Origin: Desulfofundulus kuznetsovii DSM 6115
Lineage (GTDB): Bacteria > Bacillota > Desulfotomaculia > Desulfotomaculales > Desulfovirgulaceae
Assembly: GCF_000214705.1 (NCBI RefSeq)
Contig: NC_015573.1
Span: 3,479,001-3,543,000 of the forward strand
Reading direction: 5' to 3'
Length of the DNA stretch: 64,000 nt
Part shown: positions 44,981 to 53,865 of the stretch, in pieces
How positions within the stretch are numbered: position 1 is the first letter of the stretch
Layout: every line of letters begins with the position of its first letter
The notes under the pieces: model-generated
The model's input: only the letters and a program-made list of their open reading frames with translations
Told to the model about the DNA's origin: nothing
Database searches by the model: none
Translations under genes and position numbers: made by a program

Positions 44981-46303
44981 TTAAACCATGGCGCTTTTCC
45001 TGGTCGTACCGTTTTGCGCCGGAGCATCCGCTTCAGATGAAGCGCGCCAGACCCGGGCACCCAGCATCCTCAGCTTTTGTTCTAAATTGAAATAGCCCCG
45101 GTCTATATAGACTACGTTGCCGATCCGGGTTTCACCTTCAGCCATGAGACCGGCCACCACCAGGGCAGCCCCCGCCCGCAGGTCGGTAGCCCGGACGCAG
45201 GCACCCTGCAGCCGCTCCACGCCTTCCACCACAGCCAGGCGGCCCTCCACCTTGATCCGCGCACCCATGCGTTTCAGTTCATCGGCTACTTTGAAGCGGT
45301 TTTCAAAGATATTTTCCACGATCACGCTGGTGCCGGGAACGGTGGACAAAAGAGCCATCATTTGGGACTGCATATCCGTGGGAAACCCCGGATAAGGCAT
45401 GGTCTTAATGTCGATGGGGTTCAAAGGGCCGCTGGCCCTGACCCGGACGCGGTCCTCCTCTTCCTCCACTTCCACCCCGGCCTCCCGCAGTTTGGCAATC
45501 AATGGTTCCAGGTGACGGGGGATGACATTTTCCAAGACCACGTCTCCCCGGGTGGCAGCCGCCGCCACCATAAAGGTGCCCGCTTCAATGCGGTCGGGGA
45601 TAACCGCATAACGCAGGCAACCGCCCAGGGAATCCACCCCTTCGATTTTGATTACATCGGTGCCTGCTCCCCGCACCCTGGCTCCCAGGCAGTTCAAAAA
45701 GTTGGCCAGATCCACCACTTCCGGTTCCCGGGCGGCATTCTCGATCACCGTCTGCCCCCGGGCCAGACAAGCGGCCATCATGATATTTTCCGTGGCTCCT
45801 ACACTGGGGAAATCCAGGTACACCCGGTTCCCTTCGAGCCTGGCGGTCCGCGCGACCACTGTACCCCGTTCAAGGAAAAGCTGGGCTCCCAGGGCGGTCA
45901 GGCCTTTGAAATGTAAATCCATGGGCCTTGTTCCGATGTTGCATCCCCCGGGGAGGGGGATTTCCGCCCGGCCAAAACGGGCCAACAGGGGACCCAGCAA
46001 CAAATTGGAAGCACGCAGCTGCTTAGCCAGGTGGTAAGGAGGCATTTGGGCAGGCGGGTCTGTCATGAGGATGCGCAAGCTGCCACTGGGGGTGGTGCGG
46101 TGTACTTGCGCCCCCAGGGAGCGGAGGATGTCAACCATTACCTGTACATCCCTGATGTCGGGTACATTTTCCAGAGTTACCAGTTCGCCGGCCATGACGG
46201 CAGCACACAAAATGGCCAGGGAAGCGTTTTTGGCCCCGCTAATGGCAACCCGTCCCCGCAGGGATATTCCCCCGGCAACAACCAATCTATCCATAGAAAA
46301 CAT
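44981..46303 (-). CDS. murA: UDP-N-acetylglucosamine 1-carboxyvinyltransferase
   Basis: First committed step of peptidoglycan synthesis (enolpyruvyl transfer from PEP). The catalytic Cys121 is in LPGGCNIGTRP, so the enzyme should be fosfomycin-sensitive. ISGAKNASLAILCAA near the start and GFPTDMQSQMMAL near 305 are conserved. Length 440, or 437 from ATG at 46294. The ribosome site GGGAGG is very close to the first ATG, so the start is ambiguous. In Bacillus a murA paralogue lies between ywjH and rho; here that place is empty and this copy is beside rlmH. Confidence 0.96.
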   Translation of the reverse strand: MFSMDRLVVAGGISLRGRVAISGAKNASLAILCAAVMAGELVTLENVPDIRDVQVMVDILRSLGAQVHRTTPSGSLRILMTDPPAQMPPYHLAKQLRASNLLLGPLLARFGRAEIPLPGGCNIGTRPMDLHFKGLTALGAQLFLERGTVVARTARLEGNRVYLDFPSVGATENIMMAACLARGQTVIENAAREPEVVDLANFLNCLGARVRGAGTDVIKIEGVDSLGGCLRYAVIPDRIEAGTFMVAAAATRGDVVLENVIPRHLEPLIAKLREAGVEVEEEEDRVRVRASGPLNPIDIKTMPYPGFPTDMQSQMMALLSTVPGTSVIVENIFENRFKVADELKRMGARIKVEGRLAVVEGVERLQGACVRATDLRAGAALVVAGLMAEGETRIGNVVYIDRGYFNLEQKLRMLGARVWRASSEADAPAQNGTTRKSAMV

Positions 46304-46420
46304 TTTCCTCCCGTCATAAAAAAACTAAAACCTATATTCTCGATCCCCCTCCACAATTCCTGCCACAAAGCCGGCTTTTCCAACAATCATCCGTAAAGGC
46401 ACCGGGGGAGAATAGTTTTG

Positions 46421-46736
46421 ACGTAAATATTCAGTGAACCCGGTGGGATGCGGCGCTGTCCCCGCTCACTCCAGTGCTCCACGTAAGATGCGCACCGCGG
46501 CTAGCTTCGGGCCGGCTCTGGCTCTCTGCGGATTACCATCGACACTGTTACCTCCCGACCATATTAAACTGCCCGATGTGCCACCAACAGGTGTTCTTCC
46601 ATTTGCTTTCGTTTGGCGTCCTCGAGAGCCGAGCCGGCAGCCTCGCTTCACCGGGTGCTGTTACCGGCGCTTCGCAAGTCGTTCGCTCCGGACAGCGCCG
46701 CATCCTCCTTATAACGGTTTTATTGAATATTTACGT
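46421..46736. mobile_element. 316-bp MITE with 17-bp terminal inverted repeats
   Basis: ACGTAAATATTCAGTGA at the left and TTATTGAATATTTACGT at the right are inverted with two mismatches, and both ends are flanked by TTTG (a 4-bp target duplication). The interior is GC-rich, contains no credible gene and shares GTAAGATGCGCACCGC with 7012-7108. It fills the 445-bp gap between murA and the metalloprotease gene. Size and lack of a gene make it a non-autonomous element. Confidence 0.75.
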
Positions 46737-46748
46737 TTTGACTTTTTC

Positions 46749-47654
46749 TTATAGTTTTTGCCCGAGCCACGAGCGGAAGCCGGCAGCGAACCGGTCCAGA
46801 TCCCGTCCGGTAACCTGTTGCAGGGCGCCATTCATATCCCGCCCTTGTCCCAGCGCTGCTAAAATTTTATGCAAACTTTCTTCGCCATATACTTCCACCA
46901 GGTATTCCACGACCGCCAGGGACTGCCAGTAGGCCAGGGTCTGGTTGGGCAGTTCATCAAAATTTCGCTCCATCTCCCCAAAGTCATAAAGCGGCTGCCC
47001 CGCAAAATCCCCGGTTCCAGCAAACCGGAAGCCGGTGAGCCTGTATTCCTCGTACTGGGCGACCCCTTCGGTGAACCAGCGGGGCACGTTGCCCCGGGTA
47101 AGATAGTCCACCACCAGGTGGGTTAACTCATGAGCCACCGGCCCCGAGCCAACAAAAACCTCTTCCACCTTTTGGGGGTCACGGGCATCGATCCAGGCGC
47201 GGGGCGAAAGAACCCTGATCACCCCCGCCCAGTACACGCCCATGGCACTTTCGCTGGCCGGCCAGCCAAAACTGGCATTCAGCGACTCCCGGGTGGGATG
47301 GACAACCAGGAGGATCTTTTTCCCGGCGGAAAAACGAAAGTCCCGCGCTACCAGCGGGTAGAACTCCCGGGCTGCTTTTAACACCAGCCGGGCGCTGTCG
47401 GCATCCCCGGGATAGTAGCGCACTAAGAAATGACCGTCGGATAGGGTGAGCATATGGCGGGTGCTGATCATCGCCTGGGCCCGGGCCGCCTCGCGAAAGA
47501 TATGGTAAACGTATCCCCGTATTTGCCCGGGTACCCGTATGACCAGGACAAACACCAGGGCTACAAAAACGGCCATTATTTTCAACCAGAACCAGAGCAA
47601 AAGCTGCCCCGTGCCGGGGGGAGATTGCGTTTTAATGAGCGGGTAAATGTTCAC
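46749..47654 (-). CDS. Membrane-anchored MA-clan metallopeptidase-like protein
   Basis: A 301-residue protein with an N-terminal transmembrane helix (about 20-42) and a gluzincin domain. The zinc motif HELTH followed by a glutamate in WFTEGVAQYEEYRL (about 175-205) matches the peptidase MA-like family, so the fold is exported and catalytic. It ends with LDRFAAGFRSWLGQKL. Substrate unknown. It is 445 bp from murA, with a MITE between, and no operon partner is evident. Confidence 0.85.
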   Translation of the reverse strand: MNIYPLIKTQSPPGTGQLLLWFWLKIMAVFVALVFVLVIRVPGQIRGYVYHIFREAARAQAMISTRHMLTLSDGHFLVRYYPGDADSARLVLKAAREFYPLVARDFRFSAGKKILLVVHPTRESLNASFGWPASESAMGVYWAGVIRVLSPRAWIDARDPQKVEEVFVGSGPVAHELTHLVVDYLTRGNVPRWFTEGVAQYEEYRLTGFRFAGTGDFAGQPLYDFGEMERNFDELPNQTLAYWQSLAVVEYLVEVYGEESLHKILAALGQGRDMNGALQQVTGRDLDRFAAGFRSWLGQKL

Positions 47655-47721
47655 AGGCGTTCACCTCTCCCTCTAACAACATTTTATTGTGGTTAATTAG
47701 CTGATTAATCGGATAAGCATT

Positions 47722-47756
47722 AAAAAATAAGGGCCTCCTCCCGGGGGCCTTATTTA
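47722..47756 (-). terminator. Rho-independent terminator after the TPR membrane protein gene
   Basis: AAATAAGGCCCCC/GGAGGCCCTTATTT on the minus strand, followed by TTTTTT (plus-strand A run 47722-47727), 184 nt past the stop of the gene at 47940. The rest of 47655-47939 has no gene; a small AACGCC/GGCGTT hairpin is near 47860. Confidence 0.75.
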
Positions 47757-47939
47757 AGACTTTTCTCACTTAATTATAACGTCAGCGGGGTCCTCCTCCT
47801 AGAGGAAACTAAAGGCAAACCCGCCTGGTCCGAGTTACTCCGCCAGTTCCCTGCTCGTCTAAACGCCGGGCCTGGCGTTATCCAAAACCAGTTACCGGTT
47901 GATACACATACACCAGTCGCAGTAAGCGGGTCCGCTTGT

Positions 47940-48518
47940 TTACTTTTTCAACTGCGCCTTCCACTCCTCGATCATTTTACGCGCCTGGGCCACATCATCC
48001 CCCTGACCGGCAAGCTGAATAAATTTTTCCAGCTCCCGGATGCCGCCTTCGTAGTCCCCCTTTCCCAGGGCCAGCACCTGTCCGTAATAATAGTGGGCCC
48101 GGGCATTGTCCGGGTGACGCCTGATTTCTTCTTCAAAATTGGCTACGGCCTCGTCGTTACGTCCCAGCAAAAACTGCACCAGGGCCAGCTCGATGCGAAA
48201 ATCACTGTTTTCCGGTCTCAGTTGCACGGCTTTTTCGTAGGTTTTAAGAGCCTGTTCCATCTTTCCCGCATCCAGGTAGGCCCTGGCCAGCCGGGCGGCA
48301 ACGTCGGCATCCTCCGGGTTGGCCCTGGCCTGCGACTCCAGTTCTGCAATTATTTTTTCCGGAGACGGCGGCTCCGCCCCGGAAGGTTGGTTGGAAGAAG
48401 GAAGGTCAAAAAACCAGCCGATGGAAGTCCCCAATAAACCCAGGGAAAGGAAAACGGTGAGGATAATGAAGGCAATCCTCTGGCGCCGTTTTTTGCGTTC
48501 ACGGTAAGAAAAAGCCAT
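47940..48518 (-). CDS. TPR-containing membrane protein
   Basis: A 192-residue protein. The basic N-terminus MAFSYRERKKRRQR leads into one transmembrane helix (about 15-37), a short linker and about three TPR units (DADVAARLARAYLDAGKMEQA, SDFRIELALVQFLLGRNDEA, ARAHYYYGQVLALGKGDYEG). By topology the repeats are probably outside or periplasm-facing. Function unknown. It is monocistronic between the MITE region and the split methylase. Confidence 0.88.
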   Translation of the reverse strand: MAFSYRERKKRRQRIAFIILTVFLSLGLLGTSIGWFFDLPSSNQPSGAEPPSPEKIIAELESQARANPEDADVAARLARAYLDAGKMEQALKTYEKAVQLRPENSDFRIELALVQFLLGRNDEAVANFEEEIRRHPDNARAHYYYGQVLALGKGDYEGGIRELEKFIQLAGQGDDVAQARKMIEEWKAQLKK

Positions 48519-48661
48519 GACTACAACCCCTTTTTAAAGCAAACTGTTTTTCGACCATTATACCACAATTGTTCTTCAGACTGAAACAGAACCATATATA
48601 ACATAAAACATTTTTAAGAAAGCTCATTACGCTTAAATGGCCAGAAACCTTAGACCCCTTC

Positions 48662-48778
48662 TTACTTTGTTCGGAACTCCTTCAGGCGCGAACATTCCAC
48701 AAGTTTATCTAAAGTTTTTACAAAAGAATCCAGTTCAGCCTGAAGTTCTGTATAGGAAACTTCAAAAGGATACCTCAT
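48662..48778 (-). CDS. Possible 38-residue ORF coupled to the methylase end
   Basis: An open frame beginning MRYPFEVSYTELQAELDSFV, with its ATG overlapping the last codons of the methylase and a GGAGAGGAAGAGG purine stretch just before it. The predicted peptide is helical and charged. It is short and unrecognised, so it may be chance or the remnant of a second subunit; the overlap and ribosome site are the reasons to list it. Confidence 0.35.
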   Translation of the reverse strand: MRYPFEVSYTELQAELDSFVKTLDKLVECSRLKEFRTK

Positions 48779-49790
48779 CCTCTTCCTCTCCATAATCAGC
48801 ATCTACCTCGCGAACCGTTTCCCATCTCTTGCAACGAACGGCGATATCCTTTGGCAAATATCCCTCTATTACTTTAAGTCCACCTAATTCCTGAACAAAA
48901 AGGTCAATCCGGTTTAATTTATCAGTGCAGGGCAAATTAACATCCCATGAATGACGAAGGTACCAAACGGCCAGGCGAGCCAAATGACCGTACAGCACAC
49001 ACCGGGCATCACCCAGAGTTGGCTTCAAACCACCCGCTTCCAGCCTTCCCAAGTCATCCAACACCAGCCGGGCAATTCCGGCCACATCTCTGGTTAAAAT
49101 TCGTCGAGAAACGGTTCCAGTAGATCGATTAACAAAAACGGTATCAACGATCGATGAGCCCGTACCGTTAATATGAATCGAGGCACTCATCTCGGCAGGG
49201 CAAGGAATGGAAGCCGTGCAAACCAATCCGGCATCAAGAAGAGCTACAACTACTGGATAATAAGCCTCAAGAGAGTTATGATGAAACGTGAAAACAAAAG
49301 GGGACCCCGGCTTGAGAGCAGCCGAAAAACGGCGGAAAACTTGCGACAAACCCTGGGTAAAATAATCAAGCCCGCGTTCCAGGGTAGCGTTGCCTGTCAG
49401 TTCATTTTCGTTACGTGTACTGGGGCCTGCAAAAACAGGATTATCTTTACCAACCAAGCGCCGGAGCCAAACATAGCAAAAGTCCATTAACTCAGCGTAC
49501 TGAACATTGGCGAAATAGGGTGGATCCGTGATAACGGCGTCCAAAATTCCAGGTGGCAGTTCGGCAGTTGTAGAACTTTCACACCTTATGTCCACATTTT
49601 TCGAATCTAACCGCCCGGTATGTTCACGGAATTCCCCAATCCATTCTCCACTGGTGTATATTTTTTTCTTGCGGCCATTATGAAAAGTAACCTCAAAGGG
49701 ATGCTGGCAATACTGTTTTGCTTTTAAAAATTTATCTACGATATTCATCCAGCCACCGCTACCGATGTTGGTTCTGCGATCACTTTTTAT
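48762..49790 (-). pseudogene. DNA methylase gene, 3' part (interrupted by IS66)
   Basis: C-terminal portion of a DUF1156-like DNA methyltransferase. It carries the catalytic motif VITDPPYFANVQYAELMD (DPPY, N6-adenine or N4-cytosine type) and ends EEEDEVSF. Reading resumes in frame as I-K-S-D-R-R directly after the target duplication, so the ancestral gene was 48762-53574 without the IS. Together with the 5' part the intact protein would be about 764 residues from TTG 53574. This fragment has no credible start of its own except a chance TTG inside the IS. Confidence 0.85.
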
Positions 49791-49883
49791 GTAAGCGTCA
49801 AACACAACCCACCTTGGCACAATACCCAAGTTTAAGGGATAATCTTCCTCAGAAAATAAGCTCGATGAGGAGGATCATTTCTT

Positions 49884-50210
49884 ATGACCAAAGCCGAACG
49901 GGAAGCGCTATGGGAAACCCGAATAGCCGAATACAAGATGAGTGGGCAAAGCGTCAGAGAATGGTGCGCCGCCCATGAAGGCATCAGCCCCAGGCAGTTA
50001 TGGTACTGGCTGCGAAAGTTTAAAGACCGGAACGTAGTTACCCCAGGAAAATCAAACCGGTGGCTGCCGGTGGAAATAAGCAACCAGTCATTTATAGAAG
50101 AGGACCATACTTTACTGGTCAAAATAGGACCGGCCAACATCGAGGTAAAACCCGGCTTTGATCCAGCCTTGCTTTCTCAGGTAGTTAAGGTGCTGGTAGC
50201 GTTATGCTAA
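49884..50210 (+). CDS. tnpA: IS66 TnpA-like accessory protein
   Basis: 108-residue first ORF of IS66 elements, with a helix-turn-helix at the N-terminus (REALWETRIAEYKMSGQSVREWCAAHEGISPRQLWYWLRKFK). ATG at 49884 follows GAGGAGGATC. Its role is DNA binding in transposition. It overlaps tnpB by 7 bp, so the two are translationally coupled. Confidence 0.9.
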   Translation: MTKAEREALWETRIAEYKMSGQSVREWCAAHEGISPRQLWYWLRKFKDRNVVTPGKSNRWLPVEISNQSFIEEDHTLLVKIGPANIEVKPGFDPALLSQVVKVLVALC

Positions 50211-50560
50211 ATGAATTTAGTATCAACCGGGTTTACCTCGCCTGCGGCGCCACCGATTTGCGCAAATCCATCGACGGGCTGGCCGTGCTGGTCAAGGAAG
50301 GGTTTGAGCTGGACCCCTTCTCTTCCTGCCTTTTCGTCTTCTGTAACCGGCAGCGGGACAAAATTAAAATTCTCCACTGGGACCACAATGGGTTTTGGCT
50401 CTATTACCGCCGGCTGGAGAAAGGTAAATTCCCCTGGCCGGAAAGAAGCACTTCTTCAACTATTGCCATTAGCCGCCGGGAACTGCGCTGGCTGCTCGAC
50501 GGCCTATCGATAGAACAGCCTAAAGCTCATCCCGAGGTAAAAGCACGCACTGTAATATAA
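50204..50560 (+). CDS. tnpB: IS66 TnpB-like accessory protein
   Basis: 118-residue second ORF of IS66 (Orf2 family). INRVYLACGATDLRKSIDGLAVLVKEGFELDP and LFVFCNRQRDKIKILHWDHNGFWLYYRRLEKGKFPWP are diagnostic. It is needed for transposition although it has no known catalytic motif. It starts inside the end of tnpA and precedes tnpC by 42 bp. It is unrelated to the RNA-guided nuclease also called TnpB. Confidence 0.93.
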   Translation: MLNEFSINRVYLACGATDLRKSIDGLAVLVKEGFELDPFSSCLFVFCNRQRDKIKILHWDHNGFWLYYRRLEKGKFPWPERSTSSTIAISRRELRWLLDGLSIEQPKAHPEVKARTVI

Positions 50561-50602
50561 CTGTAATATAAATAAAGCAGCAGAAAGAAATTTTTTCACT
50601 TT

Positions 50603-52249
50603 GTGGTTGATTCTAGAGGGATTCGACGGGTTTCGTCGAATCTTTTATTCATGAACACTACTTCGCAATCTATCGCTGCCATGAATATAGAAGAGCTGCA
50701 AAGCCGCTGTCTACAGCTGGAAGAGCAGTGTAGATGGCTGGAACAACAGAATGCCGAGCTGACCGCTAAACTGAATTGGTTTATGGAACAGCTTCGCTTG
50801 AGCAAACGCCGGCAATTCGGTGTTTCCAGCGAACGGACCGCTTCTGGCTACCAGCAGCTTTCGCTTTTTAATGAAGCGGAAGTGGAAGCCCAGCCGGATT
50901 TGCCCGAACCGGCTGTCGAAACCATCACCTACCAGCGCCGCAAACAGCGTGGCCGCCGGGAGATGGTGCTCGATAACCTGCCGGTGGAAACGGTTGAGTA
51001 CCGCCTGCCGGAAGAAGAGCGGGTCTGTTCGTGCTGCGGTGGTCCTTTACATGAAATGAGCACCGAAGTACGACAGGAACTGCAGATCATCCCGGCCCAG
51101 GTAAAAGTGGTCAAGCATGTACGTTACGTTTATTCCTGCCGCCATTGCGAGCGCAACGAGCTAACCACCCCCATTGTCACCGCTCCCATGCCGGCTCCTG
51201 TACTTCCCGGAAGTATGGTTTCCCCCTCGCTTATGGCTTACATCATGAACCAGAAATACGGGGAAGGTCTGCCGCTGTACCGCCAGGAGCAGCAGTTTGC
51301 CCACCTGGGGGTGGAGCTGTCCCGGCAGACGCTTGCCAACTGGGTGCTGTACGGAGCGAATAACTGGTTGACCCTGATCTACGATCGCCTGCATGAACAC
51401 CTGCTTAAGCGGGATATCCTGCATGCCGATGAGACAACCCTGCAGGTCCTCCGCGAGCCGGGCCGGGCTGCTGAAACCCAATCGTACCTCTGGCTCTACC
51501 GCACCGGTCGGGACGGTCCTCCCATTATTCTCTACGACTACCAGACCACCCGGGCCAGCAAGCACCCCCGCCGGTTCCTGGCAGGTTTTAAAGGCTACTT
51601 GCACGTTGACGGCTACGCCGGCTACAACGAACTGCCGGATGTCACCCTGGTGGGCTGCTGGGCCCATGCCCGGCGCAAGTTTGATGAAGCGTTAAAGGCC
51701 CTGCCGGAAGATAAACGCAATAAAGCAGTGGCCGCCCGGGTGGGGCTGGAATTTTGTAACCAACTTTTTGCCATTGAGCGCGACTTGAAAGATGCAACGC
51801 CCCAGGAGCGTTATCAGGCCCGCCAGGTGCGCAGCCGCCCCGTGCTGGATGCTTTTCGGGCATGGCTTAAAACCCAGAAAACACAGGTACTGCCCAAAAG
51901 TTCCTTTGGTCAGGCAGTTAACTATTGCCTGAGCCAGTGGGATAAACTCATTGCCTTTTTGCAGGATGGGCGCCTGGAACTGGATAACAACCGGAGTGAG
52001 CGGTCGATCAAACCCTTTGTCATTGGCCGCAAGAACTGGTTGTTTGCCAATACTCCGCGGGGTGCCCGGGCCAGCGCTATTACTTACAGCATCATAGAAA
52101 CGGCAAAGGAGAATGGGTTGAATCCTTTCCAGTACCTCAGTTATCTTTTTGAAAAACTTCCCAACCTGAACCCTAAAGACAGTAACGCCCTGGATCAGTT
52201 GCTCCCCTGGTCCAATTCATTACCCCCTGTCTGCAGGGCTAATAAATAA
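50603..52249 (+). CDS. tnpC: IS66 transposase
   Basis: DDE transposase, 548 residues from GTG 50603 or 532 from ATG 50651. An N-terminal coiled-coil leucine zipper (about 25-70) and zinc-finger-like [11 protein letters not shown] and CRHCERN are followed by the catalytic core: Asp in [11 protein letters not shown], Asp in [11 protein letters not shown] and Glu in [18 protein letters not shown]. The frame is intact. A GATTCGACG hairpin (50628-50650) lies between the two possible starts. Confidence 0.95.
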   Translation: MVDSRGIRRVSSNLLFMNTTSQSIAAMNIEELQSRCLQLEEQCRWLEQQNAELTAKLNWFMEQLRLSKRRQFGVSSERTASGYQQLSLFNEAEVEAQPDLPEPAVETITYQRRKQRGRREMVLDNLPVETVEYRLPEEERVCSCCGGPLHEMSTEVRQELQIIPAQVKVVKHVRYVYSCRHCERNELTTPIVTAPMPAPVLPGSMVSPSLMAYIMNQKYGEGLPLYRQEQQFAHLGVELSRQTLANWVLYGANNWLTLIYDRLHEHLLKRDILHADETTLQVLREPGRAAETQSYLWLYRTGRDGPPIILYDYQTTRASKHPRRFLAGFKGYLHVDGYAGYNELPDVTLVGCWAHARRKFDEALKALPEDKRNKAVAARVGLEFCNQLFAIERDLKDATPQERYQARQVRSRPVLDAFRAWLKTQKTQVLPKSSFGQAVNYCLSQWDKLIAFLQDGRLELDNNRSERSIKPFVIGRKNWLFANTPRGARASAITYSIIETAKENGLNPFQYLSYLFEKLPNLNPKDSNALDQLLPWSNSLPPVCRANK

Positions 52250-52300
52250 GCCAGATTATGTCCCCACCTGATTGCAAGGTGGGGTTTATTTTACGCTTAC

Positions 52301-53574
52301 CTTTTTATGCCTAAAATATTGGATTCACATTGAACCAGGCCAACCGGGAAGCCGTGTACCGAAAAAATATCCAGTGATTTTAAAGCGTAGGTGTCGTACC
52401 GGCAAAGCATGTTCTGATAACGAAGCAAATCCGAAAGATTTGTGGCCAGAGCTTCGCGCACTCTTGTATTTTTGTATTGATTTATAGCCCGGCAGATCAA
52501 CTCCAGGCCTAACAACTGCCGTTCGTTAAACATTTCCCGGTAACGATAATAACCCCACCGGTGCAACCGAGCAGTCTCATCCCCGGGTGGGATTAAATCA
52601 TCAGGCACAAAAATAGGTTCCACGTCCTGCCACATGGATTGGGCCTGTCGGTACCTGGCCAAGTCCACATCATCGGGCTTTTTAAAGAAACGTCCCCGAT
52701 GAACGGATTGGCAGCGCGGGCAATGATATTCGATAACAACCAGTCGGTGCTTTGGAGGTTTATATTGCGGATTAGGATACACGTTAATTTTACCACAATG
52801 AGGGCATTTACATTTATTCCTGTTAGCCGGACCGGCCAGGAGCAGGGCCAACCCGCATACCTGGCAATTCCCGGGCCGGCGCTTATCGATTACTTCATTT
52901 AAAGATCCGCAATTCCAACAAATAATGACATTTTTGGGATGGCGGCGGTTCTCTGCAATTAAATAACCCGGAAAGAGATCAAACTCCCGATGGCACTCTA
53001 TGCACCGCTGAGTTTTTACCCAAATAAAGTACTTTACGTAAGCTTCCGGATTGTGGCAGTAAATACACTCGGTACGATATAAAAAACCGATCTTTTTTTC
53101 TAACCATTGACCCAAAGCATTGGCCGCTTCTTGATATTCATTTAAATCTAGTTGTTGAATTTCTTGCCGGACAATCCAGTAGGCCATGGGATTTATATCA
53201 TAGCCAAGGATATCACATCCCAGCCGGTTAGCCTCCAGGAGCGGCGTTCCACCGCCCATGAAAGGATCGGCAACCTTCAACCCGTGTAGATTATGGGAAC
53301 GGAAATAGTTTGTCTCCAGATCCCCGCCCACAAATTCTGAAAGGAGCAAGGCTCGAAACAGTGAACCCGGGCGACGGGCAAACCACTTATGCACAGCAAT
53401 AATCGGGCGATAATTCTGTTGAATTTGTTTTTCTCTCATAGCCAGGCTGGTTATAAAAGGAACGTTAAAACAACGTTCAATTCCTCTATCTTGTTTTTTT
53501 CCTGGCCGGGAAAAAGGATTTAAATCATTATTATTGGGTTGCTGAATTTGGTTGTTCCGCTGATTGTCCAGCAA
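52301..53574 (-). pseudogene. DNA methylase gene, 5' part (interrupted by IS66)
   Basis: N-terminal half of the split methyltransferase. TTG at 53574 follows GGAGG by 8 nt. HKWFARRPGSLFRALLLSEF resembles the DUF1156 start, and the SAM-binding motif is ADPFMGGGTPLLEANRLGCDILGYD. A zinc-ribbon region with CIYCHNPE, CIECHREFD, CWNCG, CQVCG, CPHCG and CPRCQ lies in the middle. The frame now stops at a TAA made by the IS66 end (GTAAGCG), one codon past the insertion. Such enzymes occur alone or in defence islands; no restriction partner is visible here. Confidence 0.88.
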
Positions 53575-53742
53575 AGCTCGTCCCTCCAAAAATCTTAACA
53601 CATGACAATATACTAATTATAACAGTTGATTAAAATTTTCTCGTTTAAATAGCTTATCCCTGCAATCGTACCGCATATTTTAGCTGAAAAAAAGCAAGTT
53701 GCGTGTTATAAACGGTAATAATTGGTTGATGCAATGGCGCAT

Positions 53743-53783
53743 AAAAACGCCCCTCCTCAAGGTCATCCAGTTAAGGAGGGGTG
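53743..53783 (-). terminator. Terminator after the G5/LysM/M23 gene
   Basis: CACCCCTCCT/AGGAGGGGCG on the minus strand (plus 53748-53757 with 53774-53783), followed by TTTTT, about 85 nt past the stop codon at 53866. Confidence 0.75.
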
Positions 53784-53865
53784 TGTGGTTTTAAAGTGAA
53801 CCGCATAATCCCTTTAAAACGCGGGATTTCGCCCTGCTAATAACCCGCGTGGCTAAAATTATACC

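Larger units (their letters stand above)
49791..52300 (+). mobile_element. IS66-family insertion sequence (complete)
   Basis: 2510 bp, with GTAAGCG at both inverted ends (left GTAAGCGTCAAACACAACC, right end complement GTAAGCGTAAAATAAACC, sharing CCACCTTG further in). It is flanked by a perfect 8-bp target duplication CTTTTTAT (49783-49790 and 52301-52308), the standard IS66 length. It contains tnpA, tnpB and tnpC in order. The intact ends and duplication indicate a fairly recent insertion into the methylase gene, in opposite orientation to it. Confidence 0.95.
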
